Shown one piece after another: positions 12,753 through 25,100 of a stretch of 64,000 nucleotides of DNA. The stretch is taken from assembly GCF_041260155.1 (NCBI RefSeq), contig NC_091933.1, positions 34,452,793 through 34,516,792 of the forward strand, given 5' to 3'. The position numbers and the translations under genes are program-made. The notes beneath the pieces are model-generated. The model was not told the origin of the DNA. It saw only the letters and a program-made list of their open reading frames with translations, and searched no databases. Origin of the DNA: Ptychodera flava. Taxonomy: Eukaryota; Hemichordata; Enteropneusta; Ptychoderidae. Numbering within the stretch: position 1 is the first letter of the stretch; each line of letters starts with the position of its first letter.

Positions 12753-15634
12753 GATGCTTGATTCGACTATATGCAACCCATCTCATATGATTTAAATATA
12801 AAAACAGTCGCTCATAAATCATAAAAGAGATTTCTAACAATTTTCACTTATCTGCCCATTCCTAGTATTGTCCTACTCGTGCTTGTGTGTAAAATGACAC
12901 GCAGGATTTCAGAATTCACTGAGGGCAGTATTACGCACTGTTGTGAACACGGTGACCTCGCACAAATTTTCATAGTACAAGTATTGTCGAGTACGTTGAC
13001 TTAGTTACAGCGTGTAATTTTTTTTATTTCTTTGCGGCAAACACACTTTAATGACTGTAAGTTCTGGCATATGAATTATGACAGTTTATCGTCCCAGTAT
13101 GTTACCGTATCCACCTTGAGGTTATAGGTCATGAGATGGTGAGTTACTTTCTATATGTCTTTCTAGCAGTGAGATCACAATTGACAGACTTAGATACACA
13201 ATTGGACATGCGCACATTGATCTAGGTCAGTGTTATCTTTCGTACGTCTGTTCGCAAGAATTGACACAAACCAAACTCATAGAAAGGTCGAGACGTATCA
13301 CCAGCAAATGAACCAGAAGACCCATTTACATCAACTCTTCCCGCAAAAAAAAACTGTATGCCATTTCTCATCCATTTGTCATATCGCACGCACGCTTGAG
13401 TATCGTCAAGTAAATTATGCATACCGTGGTGAATAACCAGATGGAATGAGGAAAGAGGTTTATGAAAAGAGCTATAAGGGTCTTGGATGAGGATGCAGTT
13501 GATATGCTTCTACAATCTCCATGGCTACCGATAAGTACATTGTTACATGCAGGAATTTTTATAACGTTCCGTTAATCATGACTTGAAACACATATCGATT
13601 ACCAACAGCTCGAGTTTGAACTGTAAAATTCCTTTATTTACCGACAAGATTACGCGTCCATAACGGGTCGCTAATGAATCGAACAAACAGGGGACATGAA
13701 TGAAAGGAACAAATTAAACATAATTCATTTCTCAAGGGTCAATTTCGCTTGTTCATTTCATGTTAAGATAAAAATGGCAGCATTTATTATGGAAGTGTGT
13801 TTTTGTCATGTTTATTAAAGCCGTAATTTTAACAGCATAATAAATAATGACCTGAGGTTAGGTGTTAGTCTCCACTCCAAACATGAAAGAAAAGCTTGTT
13901 ATTCAAAAACTTGACACATTGCGTTTTAGTCACCCAGACTATACATGATTCATGTGTATAAATAAATATTAGTTCTTCATTTTAACAAACATCTTACATA
14001 TCCCTCGACCTCCCGTCATGCTTTGATATCATTTTTGCGACGGTCTAAAAAATCAACCGGCGATTTGAAGAGTTTCTTCTCGGAATAGCGAACTTAAGAA
14101 AATGAAAGACACAGATACGATTCATTGCCAGCGATAGTCATGAAATTTGACCTGTGTAGCTCAAAGTGTTCGCTGGTATAAATCAAACAAAGAGAACTGC
14201 CTGCAATTCATTTCCACAGTTGACAGCCATTACAATTATTCCAAAACCACCCTTTCACTCGTGTACGATAAATACCTAGCGATCGTCAACAGAACAAGCG
14301 ATCGAATAAATTAGTTATGTTTAAAATAAATGTCGGTCAATTGTCTTTTTTAAACATGAAAAAGGGATTTCGTGAAGTTAAAAAGTCGCCATTTTCGTGT
14401 CTTAAAAGTCACCGGTACACAACTGAACAGAACCACTAAAAGAGAGGTCCCTGATGGATTCAGGAAAACAACGATTGTTCTGAATGTTGGATGCAAGTCT
14501 TTTTTTATCACAGCAACATTAAGCGCGTTCAATCATTCGTGCCCTAATATCGGTCTATTAATGAAATATTCAGAACGTTCCTTTCAGTAATTCTGTAAAG
14601 ATCCAATTATCTTCATTTATATCGCTGCGGGGTCTTTCAAGAGTGTTCCAGTGGAAAAACCGAAACATCCGTTCAAACTCTCACTCTGCGAATTACCGAT
14701 CACAATTGCGGCATGCCGGGAGTATCGTATAAGAGAGCCGCAAAATGCACATACGCATTTAATTTAACAGAAATGGTCTTCTAAACATTTGTTATCGGGG
14801 AAATAATCGAATTCCTCATTAATTCCAGTTCAAGAAGCGCAGAAAATTTGCTATAAGACATTTGCGAACCGGTGGCGACGTCGACGAATTCTGTCTTGGT
14901 GGGAGATATCGATTTTCAAGGAATGAAAGCAAACATATGTCTAGGAATGTGACACCGTATTCAAAGTAATGTACACATTGACATATAATCTGACGCGTCT
15001 TCCGTAGATATGTATTCACTTGTCATGACACTCTGTTCGGGTTCATGGGATCATAATTTTAACTTTGATCACTTGACATGTCGAAAAGACATACTATACG
15101 CATAGCGAATAAATGATATGACATTTCTAACCATTGTAAATAAAATCCGTCTCGTACACGAATTTTCTATAGAAACACAGTATAGACTGAATATACTGTA
15201 CTGTACGCTCATATCTGTCTCGTTAAAATATACATATCATTAACCTGAAAAATATATCTGCTGTGTAGATTATACTGACCTGAATAGAGCAAAGACTTCG
15301 TTGTTTTTGAAACTGGTCTCATCTCAGTAAGTGGTGCTTGATTCTGTTTTCCCTCACTGGTGTCACGGAGTCCTCTCTGCTCGTCGTGTAGTCTGCCTTC
15401 CTTCATCCGCTGCCCAAGACTTTTCCGAGGAGGGTCGCTGACTGGCATTGTCGTTCTAGCGAGGACTTGTTTAGGTGTGGATGTTGTCTCTTCTTGCTCC
15501 GGGTCACGCTGATAGAAAAGCCTGGCGTATTCCTTGCTGTATTTTGTTTTCCATCTCATCCGGTATTGCATCTCCTTCTGTACAGACTCTACGAAGAAAT
15601 TCTGCCTCTGCGTGTCCATGGCACCGCGCGACAT
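11720..15634 (-). CDS. SPMIP1/ATP6V1FNB-like microtubule inner protein, paralogue B
   Basis: Two exons: 15634-15280 (donor GTCAGT) and 11949-11720 (acceptor CAG, stop TGA). The intron is about 3.3 kb and in phase 1, at the same place as in gene A. The product is 194 residues. It begins [19 protein letters not shown], with [18 protein letters not shown] close behind, then an acidic/Thr-rich linker, [15 protein letters not shown], then [41 protein letters not shown] and [10 protein letters not shown]. It is closer than gene A to the SPMIP1 form I recall (TQRQ-F at the start, SWEYGW). It probably acts inside axonemal doublet microtubules; that is family inference. The two genes are tandem duplicates on one strand. 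Reading past 15280 adds intron codons and is not the likely product. Confidence 0.74.
12113..12263. mobile_element. 151-bp foldback (MITE-like) in the intron of SPMIP1-like gene B
   Basis: The left arm starts CACAGTCATCTGTGGTCTAT and the right arm is its near-exact reverse complement, with arms of about 65-70 bases round a short centre. GTAGTAT flanks both ends (12106-12112 and 12264-12270), which looks like a target duplication. CACAG...CTGTG ends with a 7-8 base duplication would suit a hAT-type MITE. No coding content. Confidence 0.75.
12592..12747. repeat. (TA)n(CA)n(TA)n microsatellite
   Basis: Two TA tracts flank a CA tract with small interruptions. It lies inside the intron of SPMIP1-like gene B. 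Confidence 0.97.
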
Positions 15635-17620
15635 CTTTGGACGGGAGAGTGATGCACAGATACTTGAGGCGAAAAACTATTATCGAATATACCTCAGACT
15701 GAGAAATTCAAGGAGAGTCCAGTCTGCGACGCGAGGTTCTCGTTACAGACTAGACGAGTCGTTGCTAAGGGGGGAACCCTCAACCTAGTGTGAATCGGCA
15801 TGACCCACTACATCAGAGCAAACATTGACCAATGGGAACGCCGAACGGATCCCCTGATACTGATAACCACAATAATCAACGAGGCGTGCAATTGTTGTCC
15901 ATTTCAAAAGATGTTAGTCCTCAAGATGTTTGAGTAAAGATCAAAATACGATGTCAACAAAATTTGTTTTCTGAGACACCGCACGTATGTCTACATCCTT
16001 TTTATTAGGGGTGTGTACAAGAACAAAAACACTTCAAGCGGGCCAAAACATTGCAATTGGTTTCAGCACTTCACACCCAAAAGTTGACGGCATGTTTGAT
16101 GATGCACTCTGGCTCTATATAGTCAATGAAGAAACAAGGTCGGGTTACGTAGCAACTTCATTTGGAAAAGCACAGAATGACGAGCTTATAGCGCGTTCGT
16201 CGTATTTACACGGAGAGCATCCAAATATCTCATATACAATTAAATTAGATAGTCTGTGAGCAAAAGGCGTCGCCCACAGAGTATTGTAACATTGTTTGGC
16301 TAACCACTGCATAACATGCAAGAACCATGCATAGCGGCTAAAAGCTGTGTGGCGACAGGCGGCACAGATGTACACTATGGTATTTAGACAAGAATGGCGT
16401 CTTTCAACAGATTCTCCTCGTATTGTGCAAAAGGCACAATGAAATTTCATTATTAGAATACCAAATACCCGTTATAAGGTCAGATCAGGTCAAGGTTCTT
16501 TTGGTGTCTTTATAAATGGCATGTCTGTGTTAAGAAAACAGCAGGAGATTATAATGTTCGAAAATGGTAGTCAAACCACCGAACACAATGTGACTGAAGA
16601 TTGGAAACGTTGTTTAAATTCAGGGGTCGCGGATTTCACCCTGAAGTATGGCCTCAAAGAAAGACAATTTACCAAGCCTTGAAATGATTTTTGGCTCTTT
16701 AAAATTCTTGTGTTTCTAGACACCGTGAGCGAACGATCGTTACCAAGTGTTTTCAAAATGCTTTTGAATACGAAACCTTTGACACAAGTCCTAGTTTTCT
16801 TTACCGTGTTAATCCCACTCAGGTGATAACAAGAATCATTGTTGTCCTGGTCGGATACAGCTGGATATACAGTCGTGGGGATAGAACAAACATTACAAGT
16901 TAATAGACGGTTTAGAAGATGGGTGACAGCAAGACCTGTACCTGAACACTCGAATGTGCATACACCCTCATAATTATCAAAATTCATCTCAGAAAAAATG
17001 CTTTTCGCTCAGTTTCTTACAAGGAGTAAGAACACTTGCATTTTCAGCACACAATGTAGTATATTTCACATTACGCAAAAACCTTGACCGATGACTTCAC
17101 AATGGGCGCAAACCAGACACTTATTCTATGATTGTCGAATAAAAGCATCGTTGTGAGATCTGTAAGCGTGCTATGTAGGCCAAGGATTGTTGTATGTTAG
17201 AGGTGAACCATTTTCTCAATTTATGCCGTCGTTTATGCTGTGACCTTGACACATCGTAATCATCGTATATTATGTTTTGGGAAAAATAAACTGACAGTAA
17301 GTGGATTATTTTCTGGGCTCACCAGGCGTTGACTCGATTTCGCCTTATCACTCGACAAAAATTAGCTTCCCTTTTTATACCTATGTAACGCAGAATGACT
17401 GACTTTTTTCAAAGGACAGTGTTCATAATTATTCGGAAAATAATCAGACTGTATGTACAAGGAATCCATTGTGCTAGTCTACGATATGAAAAAACAGCTC
17501 GGTAACTTGTCTATACCAAGAAAGGTCTTAGATACATACATACATACATACATACATACATACATACATACATACATACATACATACATACATACATACA
17601 TACATACATACATACATACA

Positions 17621-17654
<34 letters not shown>

Positions 17655-18208
17655 CATATATACATACATACATACATACATATATACATACATACATACA
17701 GATGTCGTCGTGGGGAATTACATTGCTCGATGCTAAAACCAATTAACACAAATTACTTGAAGTACAAAGTAATAAAATCTGTCACTTAACTTTCATGCGA
17801 CATTTTGAAACCAGCTTAGAGCATTTTTTTAACAGGCTGGCGTAAATTTGTCAGCATTGCCATAATCGTTGACTTTATGCAGTTCGTACTTGTTTTATAA
17901 GACACATTTCAGCCATCAAATATGTACGGAGCTAATTAAGAACGAAGTGTAACTATGAGAAAAATAAACCAGAAAACAACCCCTGTAATTCATAATCACT
18001 TGCTACTGTTAGCCAAAAGACACATCTATGCCATGAAAATGAATCAGAGTAAACCACACTTTGCAGCATTTAAGTTTCAAGTGAAATTCAACTACCATCT
18101 AGAGTATGAAATAGCTCTGGAAAAAGACAAATTAGAGAGACATTGCAGCAAATGGATTTCAATTTTACACAAAATTGTAGATAACAAAGCACTGTACTTC
18201 ATTTTAAT
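15635..18208. other. Gene-free stretch with a CATA microsatellite
   Basis: Upstream of SPMIP1-like gene B. Two frames of 90 (+, 15987) and 138 codons (-, 16571-16987) are open but have no recognisable motif or convincing splice signals, so I do not call them genes. Confidence 0.45.
17531..17700. repeat. (CATA)n tetranucleotide repeat
   Basis: About 40 CATA units, with a few TATA variants near the right end. Confidence 0.97.
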
Positions 18209-18212
18209 TTAA

Positions 18213-19104
18213 AGAGGCACTCCCACTTGGTAACATATTTAAAACACAATGTTTTAATGCCACGGTCGAGATTTGACGTGGCGACTGCGCGCGGATCGCG
18301 AGATATCGATAAAAACATGTCCTCAAAAAAGTTAAAGTTTGAATTTCGGTGGCCCACCTGAATTCAGCTTCCGAACATAGAACGTTCGGCACTGGGGCCA
18401 TTGTCAACTAAGCTATGGAGTACGAGTCTACGCTGACGCTGCTGTACGCCATGGCAGTACTATACTCGCGTCGGTGAGCGGTCATGTCCCATGGGAGAAA
18501 GCCGAGTCCTACTGACTCGGCAAAAAAACGAAAAACAAAGTTTGCTGATTCCACCAGAATTCGCATAGGTGACTAGCACAGATAGGTGCAGTTGATACAT
18601 AGTATGCATAGTGGCCGCCGCGTGGTATGCGCGCATACCACACGCGTCGGCCGCTATGTATCGAACCACGCGTAACCGTGTGGCAGACGACAAAATGTAG
18701 TCATCGGATCAACTAATATTTTACACGTAAAAACTGATATCTATGTGGTATTGTTTAAAAAATTAATACAACTGATTGAGAATAATGAAAACGACAAAAA
18801 CTAAGGAGAAGTTTTAAAAAAGAATTACCAGAGGTAAAGTCATCGCAGTAGGAGGTAAATTAATTGCGTCATTCGAACGTTTTTGGACTCCTTAGAATAT
18901 CGTCAATCAGCACAACAACACACTTTCGGGGGATTTCGGGTCATAACCAGAAACGATCGTAAAACTTCGGGATGTGAAAAATACGCTCGGGAAATGACAT
19001 GTCTTTATCGATATCTCGCGATCCGCGCGGAGTAGAAACGTCTAATATCGACCATTACCATTAAAAAAATGTGTTTTAAAAATGTTACCAGTGGGATTGC
19101 CTCT
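18213..19104. mobile_element. 892-bp non-autonomous DNA transposon with ~110-bp inverted ends, TTAA-flanked
   Basis: The left end begins AGAGGCACTCCCACT. The last ~110 bases are its reverse complement with scattered differences, including the shared block GCGCGGATCGCGAGATATCG. TTAA flanks both sides (18209-18212, 19105-19108), as for Kolobok- and piggyBac-type elements. AG-starting ends favour Kolobok by inference. The centre holds a GC-rich near-palindrome (about 18606-18659). There is no transposase frame. Confidence 0.85.
18606..18659. repeat. GC-rich near-perfect hairpin inside the TTAA element
   Basis: Arms of about 26 bases (GTGGTATGCGC / GCGCATACCAC at the centre) with a few mismatches and no real loop. 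Confidence 0.75.
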
Positions 19105-19139
19105 TTAAGTTACTGTTACTAAAGAAAATGTTAAAAAGG

Positions 19140-19650
19140 AAAAAAAAGTCCAACTGTGGTGAGATAACTGCAAATAAAGTTGCAACCATGTCGATGATAT
19201 TGTCTTGACACATGAGTGTAGTCTATTGTTGATTTCTTTAGCAGCTTACCTTCATTACAATCTGGAGCAACTTTATAATTTTTGCGAAAAGAATGTACAT
19301 GCCGATGACGTCCTTAAAAAATCTCATTTTCAATTTAGCGCTGACATGGCTGTTCGTGTAAGAAAATTATTTACCAGATCTCAAATGAATATCTTTAAAA
19401 AAAAGGAAAAAAATACCGTTTTCGTGTTTTCACGAACCAAGGTGATCATGAACAAAAACCCTTCCGTGATTTTGGGAACACGTACGGGTGACCATTTCTT
19501 TGAGAGTCTAGCCACCGCCGGGATTGTCAAATTTGAATTTCTAAATCACAAGCGACGTGTGCATTATTGCATAGAAATGTTATCCAATGAATTAAACTAA
19601 CTAGACTACAGTGCTCTGAACGGACAATCTCCACACTAACTGTACTTGTC
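19140..19650 (+). repeat. Dispersed repeat, copy 2 of 3
   Basis: It aligns block by block with the reverse strand of 58220-58770 (for example AATTGAAAATGAGATTTTTT and GTTATCCAATGAATTA on the appropriate strands) and more loosely with 6130-6400. A 131-codon frame (19205-19600, +) spans most of it, but I see no known domain. It starts about 35 bases after the TTAA element. Confidence 0.65.
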
Positions 19651-19759
19651 GAGCTAACATCTAGAAAATCTTGATTGAGGGCGCTGCGCTAGCTCCATAG
19701 GCGGAGAAGGATCTTCTAATTTTGCACAGGACCGGCGGCTCGGTCAGTACCCGAGGTCC

Positions 19760-20040
19760 CGGGATCCCCATAAATTAACAGCAATCATACCCATCCATTA
19801 TCCCCAAATCATAGATCAAGCATCGTGTTACACAGTGTTTGTACAGGACAAAAACAGTACAGCACAGGGAGAAATAGACAAAATACCCGCATATATCAGA
19901 CAATAACAGCAATAAGTCGTGAAACTGAAAGAAAGATATGTGGACCTCTGATAAGAGAACAAAGAAGTAGGTGATGTCAGGTGTTTCGAAAGGGTAAGCG
20001 CATCATGTCCTACATGTGGCAAACACCATATACTAATCTG
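19760..20040 (-). mobile_element. 3' tail of a non-LTR or Penelope-like retroelement, reverse orientation
   Basis: The reverse strand carries the same tail as 24340-24603: the block GATGCGCTTACCCTTTCGAA, an ACACCTGACATCACYT block, a GGTCCAYATATCTTTCTTTC block and a TGGATGGGTATGATTGC end. It is a 5'-truncated fossil with no coding left. Confidence 0.65.
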
Positions 20041-20699
20041 TGAGTCAAAGTAGGAAGTTACATGGCCATATTTTATAAACTGGTGTCAATGCAGATGTCA
20101 TCAGTGATCATCCATCTGTGAGACACCAACATGCCTATGACACCTGCCTAGACTTGTCTTGTGTAACCTTGATATAAGTTTGCAATCTGCACAACCTAAA
20201 GTGGATCCTGGAAGACAAGATGACAATAGATCATGTGAAGACGACAGAAATCACGGAAAAGGGAGTTCCAAGCTTGCTTGCACTTGCTATAGGGACTGAC
20301 AGAAATTACGGGGGTAGGGGGCTGTATTTTACAAATGATGCTACACGAAAAATAGTGAATCTTCAAAATTGTTTGCAAGAAAACACTTGATCTTTCCTCA
20401 AGTTACATGCGAAAAAAAATCGTGACTTTCTCCAAGAATGCCGCAGTTCATAATGATAATACCTTAATTGATATAAAAGACCTTTGAACTTTCAGCGACT
20501 GCTTTGTGACCTAGTTTACAAATATTATGTAAGGTTTCAGAAATCACATTACACAATAAATAAATTTATCAACTACTTGCAGTGCGGTAGGCTCTACAAA
20601 TCAATAGGGACAATAGCTGCCATGTAGCACTATTATTTTTTGTCAAAAAACTCATTACGACCCAAAAGTCACTACTGAATAACATTTGCCTATAAATGC

Positions 20700-22110
20700 A
20701 CAGATGTAGCAAGTTTTGTCAGGGAAAATGTTTCATAGAATATCATATAACAGCATTTGGTGCATAAAATTTTGATGTTGAACTTGAACTGATTCACTTG
20801 ATAATTTCTTCGCTTGTCGCCATGTTAAGGGAGCCTTCAGTAATTACAGGTGGGGGTGGCCGGGGAATTGGGGGGAGGGTCACTTTTTAGAAAACAGTTC
20901 AAGGGGGAGGGTCACTTTTTATAAACCTATCTTGGGGGGAGGGTCACTTTTGACAGAAGCTGATATTATGGCCAAAACTTTGATTGTCCGTGTGATATTT
21001 CCTGAATAGGAAATCACCAACAAAATACGCACACACTTATAGACCGCCATGCATAGTGAATTGACATTTGGTGAGATTCCAAAATCAAATTTCTTACACA
21101 ACCATAGACTTGTAACCACTCTAGTCTAATCAAGAACAATAATGTGAATAATCAAGCATACATAAATGCACAGATTTATCTAATTTTGTACTAAAAAAAT
21201 TATTCATAGTTTCATCATAGACCCCAATGCATAGTGTATTGAATGACATTTGGTGAAATTCCAAAATCAAATTTCTTACACAACCATAGACTTGTAACCA
21301 CTCTAGTCTAATCAAGAAAATTAATATCAATAATCAAGAGTACACAAATGCAAAGATTTACCTATTTTTGTATTGGAAAAAACTATTCATAATTTCATCA
21401 TAAACACCATGGATAGCAATTTCTTGTACACAAATGTTCATTTTACTTCCCTATTCAAGCAAAGTACATTTAAATACATTATCAAACATATATAAAATAC
21501 AGATATAGCATGTTTTGTGGGGGTAAATTGTCAATAATTTGCCTGATAGATTCATGTATTATGATTTGATATTTTTGGATGAAGCACTAAATCAGCTACA
21601 TCTTGCCTTCTTATAGTTGCACAAAATATGGTGACCCTCCCTAAACTGTATGAAATACCATATCTCTTCAAAAATTCTTGCGTGATAAATTGCGACTGTC
21701 CCTCCAAAAACACCAGCCCTCCCCTCTGTAATTTGTCCCTAACATAACAATTGAACCAATTGTTATGTAAATTAGCTGATACTGTTTTAGTTATTCCCGG
21801 GGAGAATACCGCAGTGGTTGGGGGGGAGGGTCAAGTTTTAGAATGTCGGACAAGGGGGAGGGTCACATTTTAGACAGGAGGATTGGGGGGAGGGTCACAT
21901 TTTACGGTACAGGTTTTCGCGAAATTCCCCCGGCCCACCCCCCTGTAATTACTGAAGGCTCCCTAACTCTTAGCAACGTGCAACTATATGCAAGCTGTGT
22001 TTCAGTGTAGTTTTTACTCAGAATAAGGCATAACAAACTACATGTAATGTATGGACAACAGTCAATTGTCAGCCAGGGTCAGTGTCGGCAAGCAAACTCC
22101 AAAAACCATC
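20700..22110 (+). pseudogene. Third, partial copy of SSUH2 intron-1 DNA, split by a transposon
   Basis: 20700-20825 plus 21967-22110 match 27190-27430 of the left SSUH2 gene (shared: TTTGATGTTGAACTTGAACT, CGCCATGTTAA, TATATGCAAGCTGTGTTT, TTTTACTCA). They also match the intron-1 DNA of the minus copy. No coding exon is present; the MSEKQPL exon is absent. The two pieces are separated by the element at 20829-21963. Confidence 0.65.
20829..21963. mobile_element. 1135-bp PIF/Harbinger-like non-autonomous transposon
   Basis: The ends begin GGGAGCCTTCAGTAATTACA and are inverted over about 40 bases. The flanking target duplication is TAA (20826-20828, 21964-21966), the TWA type of PIF/Harbinger. 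Just inside each end are several GGGGGAGGGTCAC(A/T)TTT repeats. The middle holds tandem ~190-bp units with AAATTTCTTACACAACCATA (about 21050-21430). The paralogous locus near 27290 gives the empty site. No transposase frame. Confidence 0.85.
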
Positions 22111-22164
22111 CATCACATCCATACATTTTTTTACTTATCACGGCCCAGCTCGGTGCGGGTGGCC

Positions 22165-25100
22165 CTAAAACGAAGGGGGAAGGGGGAAGGGGGCTACGAA
22201 GGGCTTATGACCCTAAAACGAAGGGGGGAGGGGGATACCAAGGGCTTATGACCCTAAAACGAAGGTCTAAGTTGATAAAACTTGGGTAAAACTATGCAAA
22301 AATAAAATATTGTCCTGACTATGATAAATATGAAAATAAACAAATATTATCCTCGCATTTAAGGGACTTATGTGAGTGACAAGGTGGGGTTGGCTTTATG
22401 TACAATACAATATAAAAGAACCATATGCATGATCAATAACTATCACTGATGCAGTGAAGTGGGATATGATATTGACAGTAATAGAAGAAAACACTTTGAT
22501 AGCGATATGCAAAAATGAAATATTGTCCTAACAATTAAGGAACTTATGTTATTGGGTGACCCAGGGGTTTATGTACAATACAATATATACAGGCACTCAC
22601 GCCATGCGTAAGGCAGAGCCAATAACTATTACTGAAGTCAGGAAGATGGACATGATATTCACAGTGTAAGTAGAAAAAATTGAAGAATGAAATATTATTC
22701 TCACTCTTAAGAGACGTATCTTTTTGCCCGAGGGGGTTTACATACAATGCAACCAGTAAAAATACTACCATCATACAGTTTGGGGCCCTATAACTATCAC
22801 TGATGCCACAAAGGGAGCATGATATTCTAAGATTTAATATTGAACACATTGGCAACAAGATTCAGAAATGAAATATTGTCCTCAGGCATAGGGCATTTAT
22901 GTTATATAACAAAGGGTCGGAGGTCTTGTATATGATGTACAATGTACAGACACTAACCCCACACTGAAGACGGGATCTATAACTTTAAATAATGTCACGA
23001 AGGGGGACATGATATTCTCAGTGTCAGTAGAGAACACATTGATTGGACATGATATTTTCAGCGTGAGTAGCGAAAAGTTTGATAGAAACGCGCAGAGTTA
23101 AATTATTGTCATCGGGAATAAGGGACGTATGCTATAGGACTGGGGAGGGGGGCTTTGCGTATAATGTATAATACGTAGGCACCAGAACCATACTATAAAT
23201 AGGGCCTATAACTTGAAATCATACCACGAAGGGGGACATGATATTCTCAGTGTCAGTAGAGAACATATTGATTGCAAGATGCACAATGAAATATTGTCCC
23301 AAGGCTTAAGGGACTTACGTTATTGGAAGGGGGAGGGGCTTTGTGTATAATGTTTAATATACAGGCACCACGAAAATACTAAAAAACGAGGCCTATAACT
23401 TTCACTAATGCCAGGAAGGGGGACATGATATTCTTAGTGTCAGTAGAGCACACTTTGATAATAATATACAAAAAAGAAATATTGTCCTCAGGCTTAAGGG
23501 ACTGATGTTATAAGACGAGGGGGGCTCTGTGTGCAATGTAAAATATACAGGTACCTCCACCATACTGAAGACATGGCTTATAACTTTAACTGTACAATAT
23601 ACAACGCCCTCCCCCTTCGTCCTATAAGATAAGTCCCTTAAGCGTGAGCAAAATATTTCATTTTTGAATCTTGCTATCAATATGTTCTCTTCTGACACTG
23701 AGAATATCATGTCCCCCTTCTTGGCATAGGTGAAAGTAATAGGTCCTGCCTTCAGTATGGATGTGCTGCCTCTAATTTATACAGATCTTAATTATCCAGA
23801 ACTTAATTAAACAGAAAAAGGTCTCTGTAGCTCGAACTTTCAATCTAACATATAGATACATAGACGATGTTATTTCTATGAATAACTCTGAATTCAGTAA
23901 ATATCTCGCTATGATTTATCCTCCAGAATTGGAGATTAAAGAAACTACAGAAACGGCCTTTTCTGCTTCATATCTGGACATTTTACTTGAATTTGACTCT
24001 AATGGTCACCTTTCTACTAGGCTATATGACAAGAGAGATGATTTCAACTTTAGTATCATCAATTTTCCACACCTCATAAGTAATATTCCACTCTCACCAG
24101 CTTATGGGGTATACATTTCCCAGCTTATTCGATATGCTAGAGCATGCAGTTCATATGGTGATTTTGTAGAGAGACATGGCCATCTCGCTTACAAACTATT
24201 AAATCAAGGTTACACCAGAGCAAGACTTGTCTCTACATTCAAACGCTTTTTGGCAGGTATCGTAAGCTGGTAGATAAATACAATATCTCTCTTCGACAAA
24301 TGATCACTGATGGCATTGGTGACATTGGGCCTTAGTTAGTGACCACTACCTATCTGACTTATAGATTGATATATGGCGGGTGCCACATGTGGGGCAGGAT
24401 GCGCTTACTATTTTCGAAACATCTGACATCACTTCTTGGTCTTTGGCCAGAGGTCCATATATCTTTCTTTCATGAATGTGACTTTGTTGTGTGCCGTCTA
24501 TTTGCTGTCTGTTCTGTGCTGTTTTGTGTCTATGTTTACAACTATTGTCTTCCGAATTCCGACCTACTGTCATTGGATTATGGATTGGTATGATTGCGAT
24601 TATTTTTATACATTATACACAAAGCCCTCCCCCTTCGTCCTATAAGATAAGTCCCTTATGCGTGAGCACAATATTTCGTTTTTGAATCTTGTTATCAATA
24701 TGTTCTCTTCTGACACTGAGAATATCATGTCCCCCTTCATGGCATAATTTAAAGTTATAGGTCCCATCTTCAGCATTGTGGTAGTGCCAGTATATTGCAC
24801 ATTATACACAACGCCCTCCCCCTTCGTCCTATAAGATAAGTCCCTTAAGCGTGAGCACAATATTTCATTTTTGAATCTTGTTATCAATATGTTTTCTTCT
24901 GACACTGAGAATATCATGTCCCCTTCGTTGCATCGGTGAAACTTATAGGCCCTGTCTTCAGCATTGTGGTAGTGCCTCCATATTATACATTATACACTAA
25001 GCCCTCCCCTTCGTCCTATAACATAAATCCCTTAAGCGTGAGGGCAATAATTTAACTTTGCATGTTTCTATCAAACTGGTCTGTACTGACACTGTGAATA

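Noticed and set aside
16571-16987. 138-codon minus-strand open frame
   Set aside because: No domain or paralogue in the window, and no convincing acceptor/donor pair; could be chance.
17453-17746. 97-codon frame of Thr-Tyr-Ile-His repeats
   Set aside because: It is the CATA microsatellite read in frame.
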